A stretch of 47,666 bases of DNA from Desulfacinum hydrothermale DSM 13146 (GCF_900176285.1 NZ_FWXF01000023.1:1-47666); one strand, 5' to 3'; shown: positions 15,129 to 23,946, numbered from the stretch's first letter. The notes: generated by a model from the letters alone, not told the origin. Numbers and translations: made by a program.

Positions 15129-16204
15129 AGCAGAGTCCAGGAGCCGACATGCCAGGTGGGGCCACACCAACCGAGACCCTTGGGGATGTGGGAGAGTTCG
15201 GCCTGATCCAGCGGATCCGGCGCCTCTTTCCCGGAACAGAGCCCACCGTGGTCCACGGGATCGGGGACGATGTGGCGGTGGTGCGCACGGATTCCGACCA
15301 TCTGCTTCTGGTCACCTGCGACTGCCAGATCGAAGGGGTTCACTTTCTGCGGCATGCGCTGAATTTCTGGGACCTGGGATGGCGCGCCGCCTCCGTCAAT
15401 TTGAGTGACCTGGCGGCCATGGGGGGCGAGCCCCTGTGGGCCGTGGTGTCTCTCATGGCGCCCGCGGAACTGCCCGTGAAGGCCGTGGAGGATCTCTACC
15501 GGGGTATGGCCGATGCCCTGCGCCCCTGGCAAGCCACCGTGGTGGGCGGGAACACGGCCCGCCATCCGGATCGACTGGTGGTGGACGTCACCCTCTTGGG
15601 CCGAGCGAGGCCGGATGGAATCGTCACCCGCGATGGTGCCCGTCCCGGAGACGTGATCGTGGTGACCGGGACCCTGGGCGGGGCCCGGGCTGGTTTGGAA
15701 TGGGCCCGGGGGCGGGTGGCTGGGGACGCCCCCGAGGTGCGCAAGCAGGCCATGGCCAGGTATCGAACTCCCCGGGCCCGTGTGGCGGAAGGAAAGGCCC
15801 TGGCCGCCACCGGCCGGGTGCGGGCCATGCTGGATGTGAGCGACGGCCTTCTGGGGGATCTGAGACACTTGTGCCAGGCGAGCGGCGTGGGCGCGCTGGT
15901 GGAAGCGGCCTGCATACCGGTCGATCCCTGCTGTCGGCAGACGGCGCTTAGCGTGGGGGCCGATCCCCTGGAATGGGCGCTGCGGGGCGGGGAAGACTAT
16001 GAGCTCCTCTTTTCCGTGGATCGTCAAGGAGGGGTGGGCCAGGTGATGGAGGCGCTTGGGGCGGTATCGGATGTGGCGTTTGCGGTGATCGGCTGGATCG
16101 TTCCCCGCGAGGCGGGAATCCAGGTGGTCTTCCCCGACGGAACCAGGCGGTCCCTAACGGCCGAAGGCGGCTGGGACCATTTTGGTTCGCGCCCTGACAA
16201 ATGA
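15125..16204 (+). CDS. thiL: Thiamine-monophosphate kinase ThiL (359 aa)
   Basis: ThiL phosphorylates thiamine monophosphate to the active cofactor thiamine diphosphate. Family features are an N-terminal EFGLIQRIRRLF, the metal-binding GIGDDVAVV, VTCDCQIEGVHF, RAASVNLSDLAAMGGEPLWAVVSL, VGGNTARHP, MLDVSDGLLGDLRHL and GGEDYELLFSV. ATG 15125 overlaps the thiE stop by four bases, which fixes the start. The extension of about 20 residues before EFGLIQ is slightly longer than usual. Confidence 0.93.
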   Translation: MKQSPGADMPGGATPTETLGDVGEFGLIQRIRRLFPGTEPTVVHGIGDDVAVVRTDSDHLLLVTCDCQIEGVHFLRHALNFWDLGWRAASVNLSDLAAMGGEPLWAVVSLMAPAELPVKAVEDLYRGMADALRPWQATVVGGNTARHPDRLVVDVTLLGRARPDGIVTRDGARPGDVIVVTGTLGGARAGLEWARGRVAGDAPEVRKQAMARYRTPRARVAEGKALAATGRVRAMLDVSDGLLGDLRHLCQASGVGALVEAACIPVDPCCRQTALSVGADPLEWALRGGEDYELLFSVDRQGGVGQVMEALGAVSDVAFAVIGWIVPREAGIQVVFPDGTRRSLTAEGGWDHFGSRPDK

Positions 16205-16306
16205 ACGGGGTAGGGGACCTTGCTTGGATCCCTCCACCCCTTCCTGGTACCCTTTTTCCTGCTTCTTTTCACCTTTCAAGGTATCAACGGAACACGAGGT
16301 ACGGCC

Positions 16307-17119
16307 ATGGCCATTCCAAGAGCGCTGACCATTGCAGGGTCCGATTCCGGCGGAGGGGCCGGTATCCAGGCGGATCTCAAGACCTTTTCCGCATTGGGCG
16401 TGTTCGGCATGAGCGCCCTGACGGCCATCACGGCACAGAACACCGTGGGTGTCCAGGCAGTGGTGGAACTGGAGCCCGATTTCGTTTCGACCCAGATCCG
16501 GGCCGTGGTGGAGGATATCGGCGTGGATGCCGTGAAGACGGGAATGCTTTCCAGTGCCCGCATCATCCACCGGGTGGCCCGGGACGTGGTCGAACTGGGC
16601 CTGGAAAAGCTGGTGGTGGATCCCGTCATGGTGGCCAAAAGCGGCGATCCACTGCTCCAGCCCGACGCCCGGGACACCCTGATTCGGGAACTTCTGCCCT
16701 TGTCTTTGGTGGTGACGCCCAACCTGCACGAAGCCTCCGTGCTGGTGGGGTTTACGGTCCAGGACCGCCGGTCCATGGAGGAGGCCGCCAAGGCCATCAA
16801 GGCTTTCGGGCCCACCTATGTGCTGGTCAAAGGGGGACACCTTGAGGGAGATCCCATGGACCTGCTCTACGACGGAAAGGAATTCGTGGCGTTCCAGAAC
16901 GAACGCTTCGACACGCCCCACACCCACGGCACCGGGTGTACGTTCGCGTCGGCCGTGGCGGCCGGTCTGGCCAAAGGCCTTTCAGTTCCCGAGGCCGTGG
17001 CCCAGGCCAAAAGCTATATCACGGGGGCCATCGAGCGGGGGCTGGCCATCGGCCGGGGGCACGGACCCGTCCACCATTTCTATCGGCTGTACGATCTGGC
17101 CGGCTGGTCCTTCGAGTGA
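16307..17119 (+). CDS. thiD: Hydroxymethylpyrimidine/phosphomethylpyrimidine kinase ThiD (270 aa)
   Basis: ThiD makes HMP-PP, the pyrimidine substrate of ThiE. The ribokinase-fold motifs are clear: TIAGSDSGGGAGIQADLKTF at residues 8-27, ALTAITAQNT, a VKTGMLSS segment, DPVMVAKSG, and TPNLHEA. There are also VLVKGGHLEGD, and HTHGTGCTFASAVAAGLAKG containing the catalytic aspartate-region glycine-rich loop. The usual D of DTHGTGC is replaced by P-H-THGTGC, so the local spelling is 'TPHTHGTGC', as in many ThiD proteins. ATG 16307 follows a ~100-bp gap after thiL. Confidence 0.92.
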   Translation: MAIPRALTIAGSDSGGGAGIQADLKTFSALGVFGMSALTAITAQNTVGVQAVVELEPDFVSTQIRAVVEDIGVDAVKTGMLSSARIIHRVARDVVELGLEKLVVDPVMVAKSGDPLLQPDARDTLIRELLPLSLVVTPNLHEASVLVGFTVQDRRSMEEAAKAIKAFGPTYVLVKGGHLEGDPMDLLYDGKEFVAFQNERFDTPHTHGTGCTFASAVAAGLAKGLSVPEAVAQAKSYITGAIERGLAIGRGHGPVHHFYRLYDLAGWSFE

Positions 17120-17419
17120 CACTGCACGGCCCTTCCGATCTTGTCCGAGACCGGCATTCCAGCGCAAGATGCCGGGAGACTTCCCTTGCCTTCCTAGCCA
17201 CGGGGCATGATCCCCGCGGCTACGGGTCATGGCACCCCCCTGAAGTGGCAGGCAATATCCTTTGATCCACACCCCGTCCGGGGCTCTCCCACGGCCCCCG
17301 AGGCCGGTGCCCCGGGGAAAGGATCTTCGGTGTCCCGTGCCTTCTTTGGGGACGCCCCTGCGGTGCGTTCCTGCCGGTGGTGTCCACCGTGTCGTCTTGG
17401 TTCGAGGACCCGGGCGGTG
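17120..17419. other. Intergenic region, no gene seen
   Basis: This is 300 bp between the convergent thiD and PAC2 genes. It holds GC-rich short hairpins such as GGGGCATGATCCCC near 17203, and no ORF with a credible start. No T-run terminator is visible on either strand. Confidence 0.5.
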
Positions 17420-18277
17420 TCAGCGCCCTTTGTTTTTGGGCGGGGACTTCTTTTGGAAGCGATCCAGGCGGATCACCTGCGCGGAGCCTCGAGAACGTTC
17501 GGGGGGAGGGACCGGTTCACCCTTTTTCAACGCCTTGATCTGCTGAGCCAGGTCCGAATCCTGGGAGAGCATCTTTTCGATTTCCCTCTCCTGGTCCTTC
17601 CAGGCGGTCAGAAGATGGCTCAAATCCCAGCGACGTTCCAAAAAATCGCCCAGGATCTCCATGAGGCGGTGCAGCAGCAATCCGTGGGGTTCCTTCAGGT
17701 AGAAGGGCACGTGGGCCCACAGATTCACGGCCCGAATCTTCAGGTGGGGGGCGGCCTCCAGGATGGCGGCGTGGATGGAGCTGGGCCCCTCGTATTCACC
17801 GGTGTGACAGCCCCAGGCCTGGATCTGGTTGTAGCCCTGCGCGTCGTGGGCCAGGCCGGAGATGCAGATTTCGTCGTAGAAGATGTGGTCGTAGAGGCTT
17901 CCCAGGAGCACCAGTTCCCGGACGCCCCATTCTTTGAGCTTCTCCAGGAGCTGCATGCTGAAGCGGCGCCAGCCGATGGTGGGTTCGGGGCCAACGCCCC
18001 AAAGGAACGGAGGCTTGGAATCGTCGGACGGCATGAAGATCCTCATCTGGGGCCATTCCAAGCGCTGGATCTGCCCGTGCCGGATGACCACGTGGGGGCG
18101 CTGCTCCGACGTGTGCCAGAAACCCTCCAGATCCCACACGGCCGCCCGAACACAAGGATGCTGGCGGCGGATTTCCTCCAGGATCTTGGAAGAGAGCCCG
18201 CCGGCGTCGGGCCACCCCATGAAGCTGATCACCGCCTTTGGGGCGTGTATTTTCGGTGCCAATGGGGTTGTCTCCAT
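17420..18277 (-). CDS. PAC2-family protein (285 aa)
   Basis: The protein resembles the PAC2 (proteasome assembly chaperone-like) family common in actinobacteria, archaea and scattered in other bacteria. Motifs are ISFMGWPDAGGLSSKILEEI, 'MRIFMPSDDSKPPFLWGVGPEPTIGWRRF', ELVLLGSLYDHIFYDEICISG, and NLWAHVPFYLKEPHG (the usual LWA.VPHY). The biochemical role in bacteria is unknown. Start 18277 is chosen for homology and the AAAGGATGA upstream; the frame stays open further upstream but into repeat DNA. The C-terminal tail is rich in Lys/Pro/Arg (PPPERSRG...KKSPPKNKGR). It shares its strand with the HAD phosphatase gene. Confidence 0.78.
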   Translation of the reverse strand: METTPLAPKIHAPKAVISFMGWPDAGGLSSKILEEIRRQHPCVRAAVWDLEGFWHTSEQRPHVVIRHGQIQRLEWPQMRIFMPSDDSKPPFLWGVGPEPTIGWRRFSMQLLEKLKEWGVRELVLLGSLYDHIFYDEICISGLAHDAQGYNQIQAWGCHTGEYEGPSSIHAAILEAAPHLKIRAVNLWAHVPFYLKEPHGLLLHRLMEILGDFLERRWDLSHLLTAWKDQEREIEKMLSQDSDLAQQIKALKKGEPVPPPERSRGSAQVIRLDRFQKKSPPKNKGR

Positions 18278-18352
18278 GACCACTTCATCCTTTCTCCAGG
18301 ACCGAGAAGGGCGCTCCGGTCCGAGATGCCGGGAAATCTTTATTGACTGGCT

Positions 18353-18486
18353 CGCTGGGGAACTCGAACCCCGCGGCCAAGGGCCATCCTCATTCTGGGA
18401 AATGGCCGGCAGCACGGCCCCGGCTGGTGGTCCCAACCTTCCGTCCACCCAAGAAGGGAGCGCCCTGGGCGTCCTCGCACAAGCTC
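18353..18486 (+). repeat. Dispersed ~200-bp intergenic element, copy F (right half only)
   Basis: AATGGCCGGCAGCACGGCC, GGCTGGTGGTCCCAACCTT, CCAAGAAGGGAGCGCCCTGGGCG and TCGCACAAGCTC match the right half of copies A and B in order. The left half with CTGTCCGA is missing, and the palindromic core is eroded. The rest of the 363-bp gap between the PAC2 and HAD genes shows nothing further. Confidence 0.7.
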
Positions 18487-18640
18487 CTCAAGGGTTGTGC
18501 CACCCAAAACGGGTTCATCCTCAGCGTTTTGATGCATCCTCCCGGGATCGTGCCCGACGGGGATTTTATGGGCTGAAGGCCTTTTTGGAAAGGCCTTCCC
18601 ACAAGGTGCCCGGTCACATGGGGATCCGCCGGGGCATGGT

Positions 18641-19333
18641 TCATGGCGACCGCCGGGGGCTTTCACTCCGCTTTTCGATGAGCTTGAGACGGCGCAGTTC
18701 CTGCCAAAGCGTGGCACAGTCCCGGAAGACCCAATGGGGTCCCGCCGCCTTGAGCTCATCGGTGCCCACGCGGCCGGTGGCCACCGCCGCCGTCAGGGTT
18801 CCCGCTCGACGCCCCGTCTCGATGTCCAGCGGGTGGTCCCCCACCATGAGGGCGCGAGCGCTTTCCACGCCCAGTCGGGAAAGGGCTTTTTTCAAATGTT
18901 CCGGGTGGGGCTTGACTTTGTCCACATGATCCCGGGCCAGGAAACAAGGACACAAGCGGTGGATGTCCGGAAAAACATGGCGGACGGCCCGGCTGCAGTT
19001 GCGGGTGATGATGGCCGCGGGCACGCCCCAGGCTTGCAGGTCCCGGAGGATGGATCGGGTGTAGGGAAAGAGCTTGCCCCGTTGCGCGGCTTCCATCTCC
19101 ATGTCCACCACCAGTTCCAGGGCCTCCCTGCGGAATGCTTCGCCGGCGCCGTTGGCCCCGGGCATTTCCCGGGTCAGGTGTTCGATCCATTCCAGGGCGG
19201 GCATGGATGCGGGGGCGGGTCGGCGATGAAGATGCGTTTCGGCCAGTACCGCGATCCGCTCCTTCATGATGGAAAAGTCCAGATGCAACTCCGCCAGGGT
19301 GCCGTCGAAGTCGAAGACAAGGGCCTGAATCAT
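18641..19333 (-). CDS. HAD-superfamily phosphatase (230 aa)
   Basis: All four HAD motifs are visible: VFDFDGTLAEL at the N-terminus, IITRNCSRA (motif II Thr), KVKPHPEH (motif III Lys), and MVGDHPLDIETGRRAG (motif IV). The helical cap between motifs I and II marks subfamily IA, the phosphoglycolate phosphatase-like group. The substrate cannot be told. ATG 19333 is chosen because the family starts just before the first Asp motif and AAAGGA lies upstream; an in-frame ATG at 19393 would add 20 residues. It is divergent from the aminotransferase gene. Confidence 0.85.
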   Translation of the reverse strand: MIQALVFDFDGTLAELHLDFSIMKERIAVLAETHLHRRPAPASMPALEWIEHLTREMPGANGAGEAFRREALELVVDMEMEAAQRGKLFPYTRSILRDLQAWGVPAAIITRNCSRAVRHVFPDIHRLCPCFLARDHVDKVKPHPEHLKKALSRLGVESARALMVGDHPLDIETGRRAGTLTAAVATGRVGTDELKAAGPHWVFRDCATLWQELRRLKLIEKRSESPRRSP

Positions 19334-19521
19334 GCCAAGTGTGTCCTTTCTCTCCGCCTCTTCCAGGGTGCGTATCGTCTTACCATCGTCCAAGATGCTC
19401 TCCCAAGGACAAAATCCCGGATGGCGGCTTGCACATACGGGATCGCTTGTCTATTTTTAGGCGTTCTTTGGGATCGGCCGGGGCGGTCGATGTTTTCGGG
19501 GCCACGAAAAGGGAGGACAAG

Positions 19522-20532
19522 ATGGGTGAGCACGTACCGCTGCTCGATTTCGATGCCGCCGTGGATCGACTGGCGCAAAGACAAGAGCCGTACCATACCA
19601 ACTACCTGGCCATGTATTCTTCGTGGCTCGGGGGCATCCTCACCGATCCGCGCCTGATGGTCATCCCCGTGGACGATCACCTGGTACACCGCGGAGATGG
19701 TATCTTCGAGGCCTTCAAGTGTGTGGACGGCTTTCTCTATCTGTTGGACCGGCATTTGGACCGGTTGGAGCGATCCTGCGCCATCGCGCAGCTCACCTGG
19801 CCGGTGGACCGCCCCCGCCTGGAGGAGCTCATCAAGCAGACCGTTCGGGCTTCGGGAAAGCGGGAATGCCTGGTGCGGCTTTTCCTGTCGCGGGGCCCCG
19901 GTGGATTCACCACGGATCCCTACGAGTGTCCCGCGAGCCAGCTCTATATTGTCATCACGCGCCTGAAACACGCTCCGGAGGAAAAACTCACCCAGGGCGT
20001 CACCCTCAAGAGCAGCCATATTCCCATCAAGAAGTCCTATTTTGCCAGTGTGAAGAGTTGCAATTACCTGCCCAATGTGCTCATGACCAAGGAAGCCCGG
20101 GATGCGGGCGTGGACTTCACCGTGTCCATCGACGAAAAGGGCTTGCTGGGCGAAGGCGCCACGGAAAACGTGGGCATCGTGACCCGGGACAACCGATTTC
20201 TGGTGCCTCGGTTTGACCGCATTCTGCGGGGCACCACGGTGACGCGCATGCTGGAGCTGGCCGGTAACCTGGTGGAGCAAGGGGAGCTGGCCCAGGCGGC
20301 GGAGGCCGACATCCGGCCGGAAGATGCGTACCAGGCCGCGGAGGTGATGACCTTCGGGACCACCTTCAATGTGCTGCCCGTGGTTCAATACGACGGGAAC
20401 CCCATCGGCGACGGGGTGCCGGGGCCCTGGTTCCGCCGCTTCCGGGACCTGCTGGTTCAGGATATCCGGTCCGGGGAGGGGGTGCGCACTCCGGTCTGGG
20501 ACGAGCCGGAACCCACCCAAACCACAGGATGA
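19522..20532 (+). CDS. Class IV (PLP) aminotransferase, branched-chain / D-amino acid / ADCL type (336 aa)
   Basis: This is a fold-type IV PLP enzyme. It has VHRGDGIFEAFKCVDG, then RHLDRLERSC, an SSHIPIKKSYFASVKSCNYLPNVL segment carrying the Schiff-base lysine, and EGATENVGIVTRDNRFLVPR. The C-terminal cofactor region is AEVMTFGTTFNVLPVVQYDG. The substrate class (branched-chain amino acid, D-alanine or aminodeoxychorismate) is not determined by these motifs. ATG 19522 follows GGGAGGACAAG. It ends just before gmhA with a four-base overlap of its stop with an ATG, so they are likely one operon. Confidence 0.85.
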   Translation: MGEHVPLLDFDAAVDRLAQRQEPYHTNYLAMYSSWLGGILTDPRLMVIPVDDHLVHRGDGIFEAFKCVDGFLYLLDRHLDRLERSCAIAQLTWPVDRPRLEELIKQTVRASGKRECLVRLFLSRGPGGFTTDPYECPASQLYIVITRLKHAPEEKLTQGVTLKSSHIPIKKSYFASVKSCNYLPNVLMTKEARDAGVDFTVSIDEKGLLGEGATENVGIVTRDNRFLVPRFDRILRGTTVTRMLELAGNLVEQGELAQAAEADIRPEDAYQAAEVMTFGTTFNVLPVVQYDGNPIGDGVPGPWFRRFRDLLVQDIRSGEGVRTPVWDEPEPTQTTG

Positions 20533-20537
20533 CGACC

Positions 20538-21170
20538 ATGAGTCCATCGAAAGAGCGTCTTCTGGATCGAGTGGATCGGGCCTTCGGCCAGTCTCTGGCG
20601 GCCGTCGAGGGGCTGTGGCGCTCCCAGGGGCCGGTGATTGTGGAGATGGCCCAGACGGTGGCCGCCGCCTTCAAGGCCCATCGGCGTCTCTACCTTTTCG
20701 GCAACGGCGGGAGCGCCGCGGATGCCCAGCACCTGGCGGCGGAATGCATCAACCGGTTCCAGATGGAACGGGCTCCCCTGCCGGCGATAGCGCTGACGGT
20801 GGACACCTCGGTGCTGACCAGCATCGCCAACGACTATGATTTCAACGACGTCTTTCTCAAGCAGATTCAGGCGCTGGGGGAGGCCGGTGACGTGGCCTTG
20901 GGGCTGAGCACCAGCGGGCGTTCGGAAAACGTTCTGCGGGCTCTGCGCTGGGCCCGGGAACACGGCCTGCACACCCTGGGTTTTGCCGGCAGGGACAAGA
21001 CGGACATGGACATCTATTGCGACCGGATCCTTCACGTGCCGTCGCCTGTGACCGCACGGGTCCAGGAGGGCCATATCGCCGCCGGACATGTTCTGTGTGA
21101 GCTCATGGAGGTGCTCCTTTTCGGAACCGATGGGCGCCGACCGGAAGCCTCCGATCCGGGTGCCGTCTGA
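20538..21170 (+). CDS. gmhA: Phosphoheptose isomerase GmhA (SIS domain, 210 aa)
   Basis: GmhA converts sedoheptulose 7-phosphate to D-glycero-D-manno-heptose 7-phosphate, the first step to LPS heptose. Signatures are LYLFGNGGSAADAQHLAAEC, the active-site region TVDTSVLTSIANDYDFNDVF, GLSTSGRSENVLRAL, and a C-terminal QEGHIAAGHVLCELME with catalytic His. ATG 20538 is favoured by AGGA eight bases upstream; ATG 20529 overlaps the preceding stop. Other heptose-pathway genes are not adjacent, so it may work with a dispersed pathway or a partner encoded here. Confidence 0.9.
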   Translation: MSPSKERLLDRVDRAFGQSLAAVEGLWRSQGPVIVEMAQTVAAAFKAHRRLYLFGNGGSAADAQHLAAECINRFQMERAPLPAIALTVDTSVLTSIANDYDFNDVFLKQIQALGEAGDVALGLSTSGRSENVLRALRWAREHGLHTLGFAGRDKTDMDIYCDRILHVPSPVTARVQEGHIAAGHVLCELMEVLLFGTDGRRPEASDPGAV

Positions 21171-21190
21171 TGGGAGGAGAAACGAAAAGA

Positions 21191-22186
21191 ATGGAGCCCC
21201 TTTCCCTGGAAGCCATCCGCACCACCAGCCTTTTCGATCGGCCCAGCAAGGTGGCGGCCCGGGATCTGGCAAAGCCGTGGGTCGCCGGCGGGCGCCTGAA
21301 GGATTTTCTCGCGTGTCTGCCGGCCCAGCTGGCGGCCAAGGATCTGGTGGAAGCCGTGCAGGCCGTGGCCGATGCCGTCTGGGACGGCCGCACCGTGCTC
21401 CTGGGCATGGGCGCACATCCCATCAAGGTGGGGCTGGCCCCGGTGATCATCGATGCCATGGAATCGGGAATCCTCAAGGGGGTGGCCCTGAACGGGGCCG
21501 GGGTGATCCATGACGTGGAGATGGCTCTGGCGGGAAAGACCTCGGAAGACGTGGGGGCGCACCTGTCCTTGGGCCGGTTCGGCATGGCGCGGGAGACGGC
21601 GGAGTTCATCAACGGGGCGGTGAGCCGGCCGGGAAATGTGGGCCGGGTGGGCTTCGGCGAAGCCGTGGGCCGGGCTTTGCTGGAGGCCGATCCTCCCTAT
21701 GCCCGTTTCAGTATCCTTTCGGCGGCGGCGCGGTTGGGGATCCCGGTAACGGTGCACGTGGCCATGGGCACGGACATCATCCACATGCACCCGTCCATGG
21801 ACGGTGCCGCGGCGGGGGCCGCCAGCCACTTGGATTTCAGGATCTTCTGCCGCCTGGTCTCCAACTTGCGCAAGGGCGTGTACATCAACTTGGGATCGGC
21901 GGTGGTGCTTCCGGAAGTCTTCCTCAAGGCGGTGAGTGTGGCCGCCAATCTGGGATACGACCTTTCCGGTCTCACCACCCTCAACATGGACTTCATGCGC
22001 CACTATCGGCCCCAGGTGAACGTGGTGGAGCGGCCCACGGCGGGAAAAGGGCGGGGGTTCAGCCTGGTGGGCCACCACGAGATCCTCTTTCCCCTCTTTT
22101 GCGCGGCGCTCAAAGAGGCGCTGGCCGACAAAGGGGGTCCCGCCCCGGCGGGTGCCCCGCCGGATTCCACCGGAGAAGCATCGTAG
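21191..22186 (+). CDS. Conserved protein of unknown function, deoxyhypusine synthase-like (331 aa)
   Basis: I recognise a conserved bacterial family with the hallmark segments GMGAHPIKVGLAPVIIDAME, VALNGAGVIHDVEMALAG, KTSEDVGAHLSLGRFGMA and TVHVAMGTDIIHMHPSMDG. The glycine-rich 'GAH.IK...NGAG.IHD' spelling recalls the NAD-binding core of deoxyhypusine synthase, but eukaryote-style deoxyhypusine synthase targets eIF5A, which bacteria lack. The function is therefore unknown. It follows gmhA with overlapping reading frames (an ATG at 21170 overlaps the gmhA stop); ATG 21191 has GGAGGAG upstream. Position suggests a role with GmhA or the following cyclophilin-like protein. Confidence 0.6.
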   Translation: MEPLSLEAIRTTSLFDRPSKVAARDLAKPWVAGGRLKDFLACLPAQLAAKDLVEAVQAVADAVWDGRTVLLGMGAHPIKVGLAPVIIDAMESGILKGVALNGAGVIHDVEMALAGKTSEDVGAHLSLGRFGMARETAEFINGAVSRPGNVGRVGFGEAVGRALLEADPPYARFSILSAAARLGIPVTVHVAMGTDIIHMHPSMDGAAAGAASHLDFRIFCRLVSNLRKGVYINLGSAVVLPEVFLKAVSVAANLGYDLSGLTTLNMDFMRHYRPQVNVVERPTAGKGRGFSLVGHHEILFPLFCAALKEALADKGGPAPAGAPPDSTGEAS

Positions 22187-22195
22187 GAGGACGCC

Positions 22196-22573
22196 ATGGC
22201 GACCAAGATCCGTATCCAAGCCCCCGGCATCACGATGGACGCTCTGTTGAACGATTCCCCCACGGCCCGGCGCATTGCGGAGGCGCTGCCCCTGGAGGCG
22301 GAAGCCAATACCTGGGGGGAAGAGATCTACTTTGCCGTTCCCGTGACCGAATCGCTGGCCGAGGACGCGCGGGAAGTGGTGGAACGGGGCGAGTTGGGCT
22401 ACTGGCCCACGGGGAAGGCCTTTTGCATCTTTTTCGGTCCCACCCCGGCGAGCCGCGGAGACGAGATCCGTGCGGCCAGCGCCGTCAATGTGGTGGGCCG
22501 GGTGTGCGGCGATCCCGGGCTCTTCAAGTCGGTGCGGGACGGAGACCTTGTTCGGATTGCCCTGGCGTCTTAA
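22196..22573 (+). CDS. Cyclophilin-like fold protein, TM1367-like (125 aa)
   Basis: A small beta-barrel protein with motifs of the cyclophilin-like (PF04126-type) family: 'GEEIYFAVPV', ELGYWPTGKAFCIFFGPTP, and RAASAVNVVGRVCGD. The family shares the cyclophilin barrel but is not shown to be a proline isomerase, and its natural ligand is unknown. A strong AGGAGGACGCC ribosome site overlaps the end of the preceding gene region, 9 bp away. It probably belongs to the gmhA operon. Confidence 0.72.
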   Translation: MATKIRIQAPGITMDALLNDSPTARRIAEALPLEAEANTWGEEIYFAVPVTESLAEDAREVVERGELGYWPTGKAFCIFFGPTPASRGDEIRAASAVNVVGRVCGDPGLFKSVRDGDLVRIALAS

Positions 22574-22629
22574 GATAGGAGCGCGCCCTCCCGGGGCCGC
22601 ACAATCTATTGGAGCGAGGTGAAACGATC

Positions 22630-22866
22630 ATGCCCATTTACGAATTCGAATGTTCCCAATGTTCCGAGAAGTTTGAGTATCTTGTCTTTCGAAGCGATGA
22701 GCCGGTTTCCTGTCCGGCGTGCGGTTCTCAGGATGCCCAGCGGGTCATGTCCGTCTGCGGATTCAAGAGCGGAGGGGACAAGGGGGCGGCGAGCAGCCGC
22801 ATGGGTTCCGCCGGGGCCTCGTCGTGTTCCGGCTGTGCCGGCGGCAGCTGCGCCACGTGCCACTAA
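22630..22866 (+). CDS. FmdB-type zinc-ribbon protein (78 aa)
   Basis: The N-terminal MPIYEFECSQCSEKFEYL and SCPACGSQDAQRVMS give the CxxC...CxxC zinc ribbon of the FmdB family of small putative regulators. A Gly/Ser/Cys-rich tail follows (SSCSGCAGGSCATCH), also typical. Function is unproven; members are often encoded near metabolic genes. ATG 22630 is chosen since the family starts MP.YEY/F; an upstream ATG at 22609 is less likely. Confidence 0.85.
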   Translation: MPIYEFECSQCSEKFEYLVFRSDEPVSCPACGSQDAQRVMSVCGFKSGGDKGAASSRMGSAGASSCSGCAGGSCATCH

Positions 22867-23016
22867 ATGGTGAGGCGCGGTCCGTGATTCCTTGGACCGG
22901 GCGGGAGGACCGCCCGACGAGCGGCCAGCCGCGGACCGGGGAAAGAATCACAGCGCTGGCCGGGAAATGAGTGTTGGGCCGGTGGGCAGGGCCTTGGCCA
23001 GGGAGGAAGAGGATTC

Positions 23017-23946
23017 GTGGGCGAGACGCTTGTTATTGGCACGCGCGGGAGCCTTCTGGCTCTCAGACAGAGTGAGATGATCAAGGAGCTCCTGGAGGCC
23101 CGCTGGCCCGATCTTCACGTGAGCCTGGAAGTCATCAAGACCACCGGAGACAGAATCCTGGACGTGCCTTTGGCCAAAGTGGGGGGGAAGGGGCTTTTCG
23201 TCAAGGAGATCGAAGAGGCCCTGATGGGAGGTCGGGTGGATCTGGCTGTCCACAGCATGAAGGACGTGCCGGCCCAATTGCCCGCCCCCTTGGACCTGGC
23301 TGTGGTGCCCGCCCGGGAGGATCCCCGGGATGTGCTGGTTTCACAGCGTTTCGAAAGCCTGGATGACCTGCCCCACGGGGCGGTGGTGGGGACCAGCAGC
23401 CTTCGACGGGCGGCCCAGCTTCTCGTCCTTCGCCCCGATTTGTGTATCGAGAATCTACGCGGCAATCTGGACACGCGTCTTCGCAAGGTTCGGGAAGGCG
23501 CCTACGATGCCGTGGTGCTGGCCGCGGCCGGGCTCCACCGCATGGGCTGGCAGGATCGTATCACGGCCTACCTGGATCCAGAGCGCTTTGTTCCGGCCAT
23601 TGGTCAAGGGGCTCTGGGCTTGGAAATCCGAAAGGACGATGATCGGGTTCGCGCCCTGCTGGAGCCCCTCCACGATGCATCCACCGCGCGGGCCGTGGCG
23701 GCGGAGCGGGCGTTTTTGCACACCCTGGAAGGGGGTTGCCAGGTACCCATTGCGGGCCACGCCGTGATGAGTAAAGACGGTGTGGTGCTGACGGGCCTGG
23801 TGGCGTCCCTGGATGGACGGACGGTTTATCGGGAGTCGGCCGGAGCGCCGCTCGGATCGGAAGAGGCCCTGGGAAACGATCTGGCCCGGCGGCTTCTGGA
23901 TGCGGGGGCGCGCGAGATCCTGGATGCGATCTACAGCGCCTCCTGA
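23017..23946 (+). CDS. hemC: Porphobilinogen deaminase HemC
   Basis: HemC polymerises four porphobilinogens to hydroxymethylbilane. Motifs are GTRGSLLALRQSEM, 'TTGDRILDVPLAKVGGKGLFVKEIE', DLAVHSMKDVPAQLP, GTSSLRRAAQLL and NLRGNLDTRL. The dipyrromethane cofactor cysteine is Cys241 (EGGCQVPI). Length (309 aa) is typical. The start is GTG 23017, supported by GGGAGGAAGAGG upstream. A gap of ~158 bp leads to the cobA-hemD fusion, the next steps of the pathway; no gene is seen in the gap. Confidence 0.95.
   Translation: MGETLVIGTRGSLLALRQSEMIKELLEARWPDLHVSLEVIKTTGDRILDVPLAKVGGKGLFVKEIEEALMGGRVDLAVHSMKDVPAQLPAPLDLAVVPAREDPRDVLVSQRFESLDDLPHGAVVGTSSLRRAAQLLVLRPDLCIENLRGNLDTRLRKVREGAYDAVVLAAAGLHRMGWQDRITAYLDPERFVPAIGQGALGLEIRKDDDRVRALLEPLHDASTARAVAAERAFLHTLEGGCQVPIAGHAVMSKDGVVLTGLVASLDGRTVYRESAGAPLGSEEALGNDLARRLLDAGAREILDAIYSAS

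Noticed and set aside
18353-18400. tRNA-like T-arm on the minus strand (GGGGTTCGAGTTCCCC)
   Set aside because: No matching acceptor stem or anticodon arm at the right distance; the sequence fits the eroded palindrome of dispersed element copy F.
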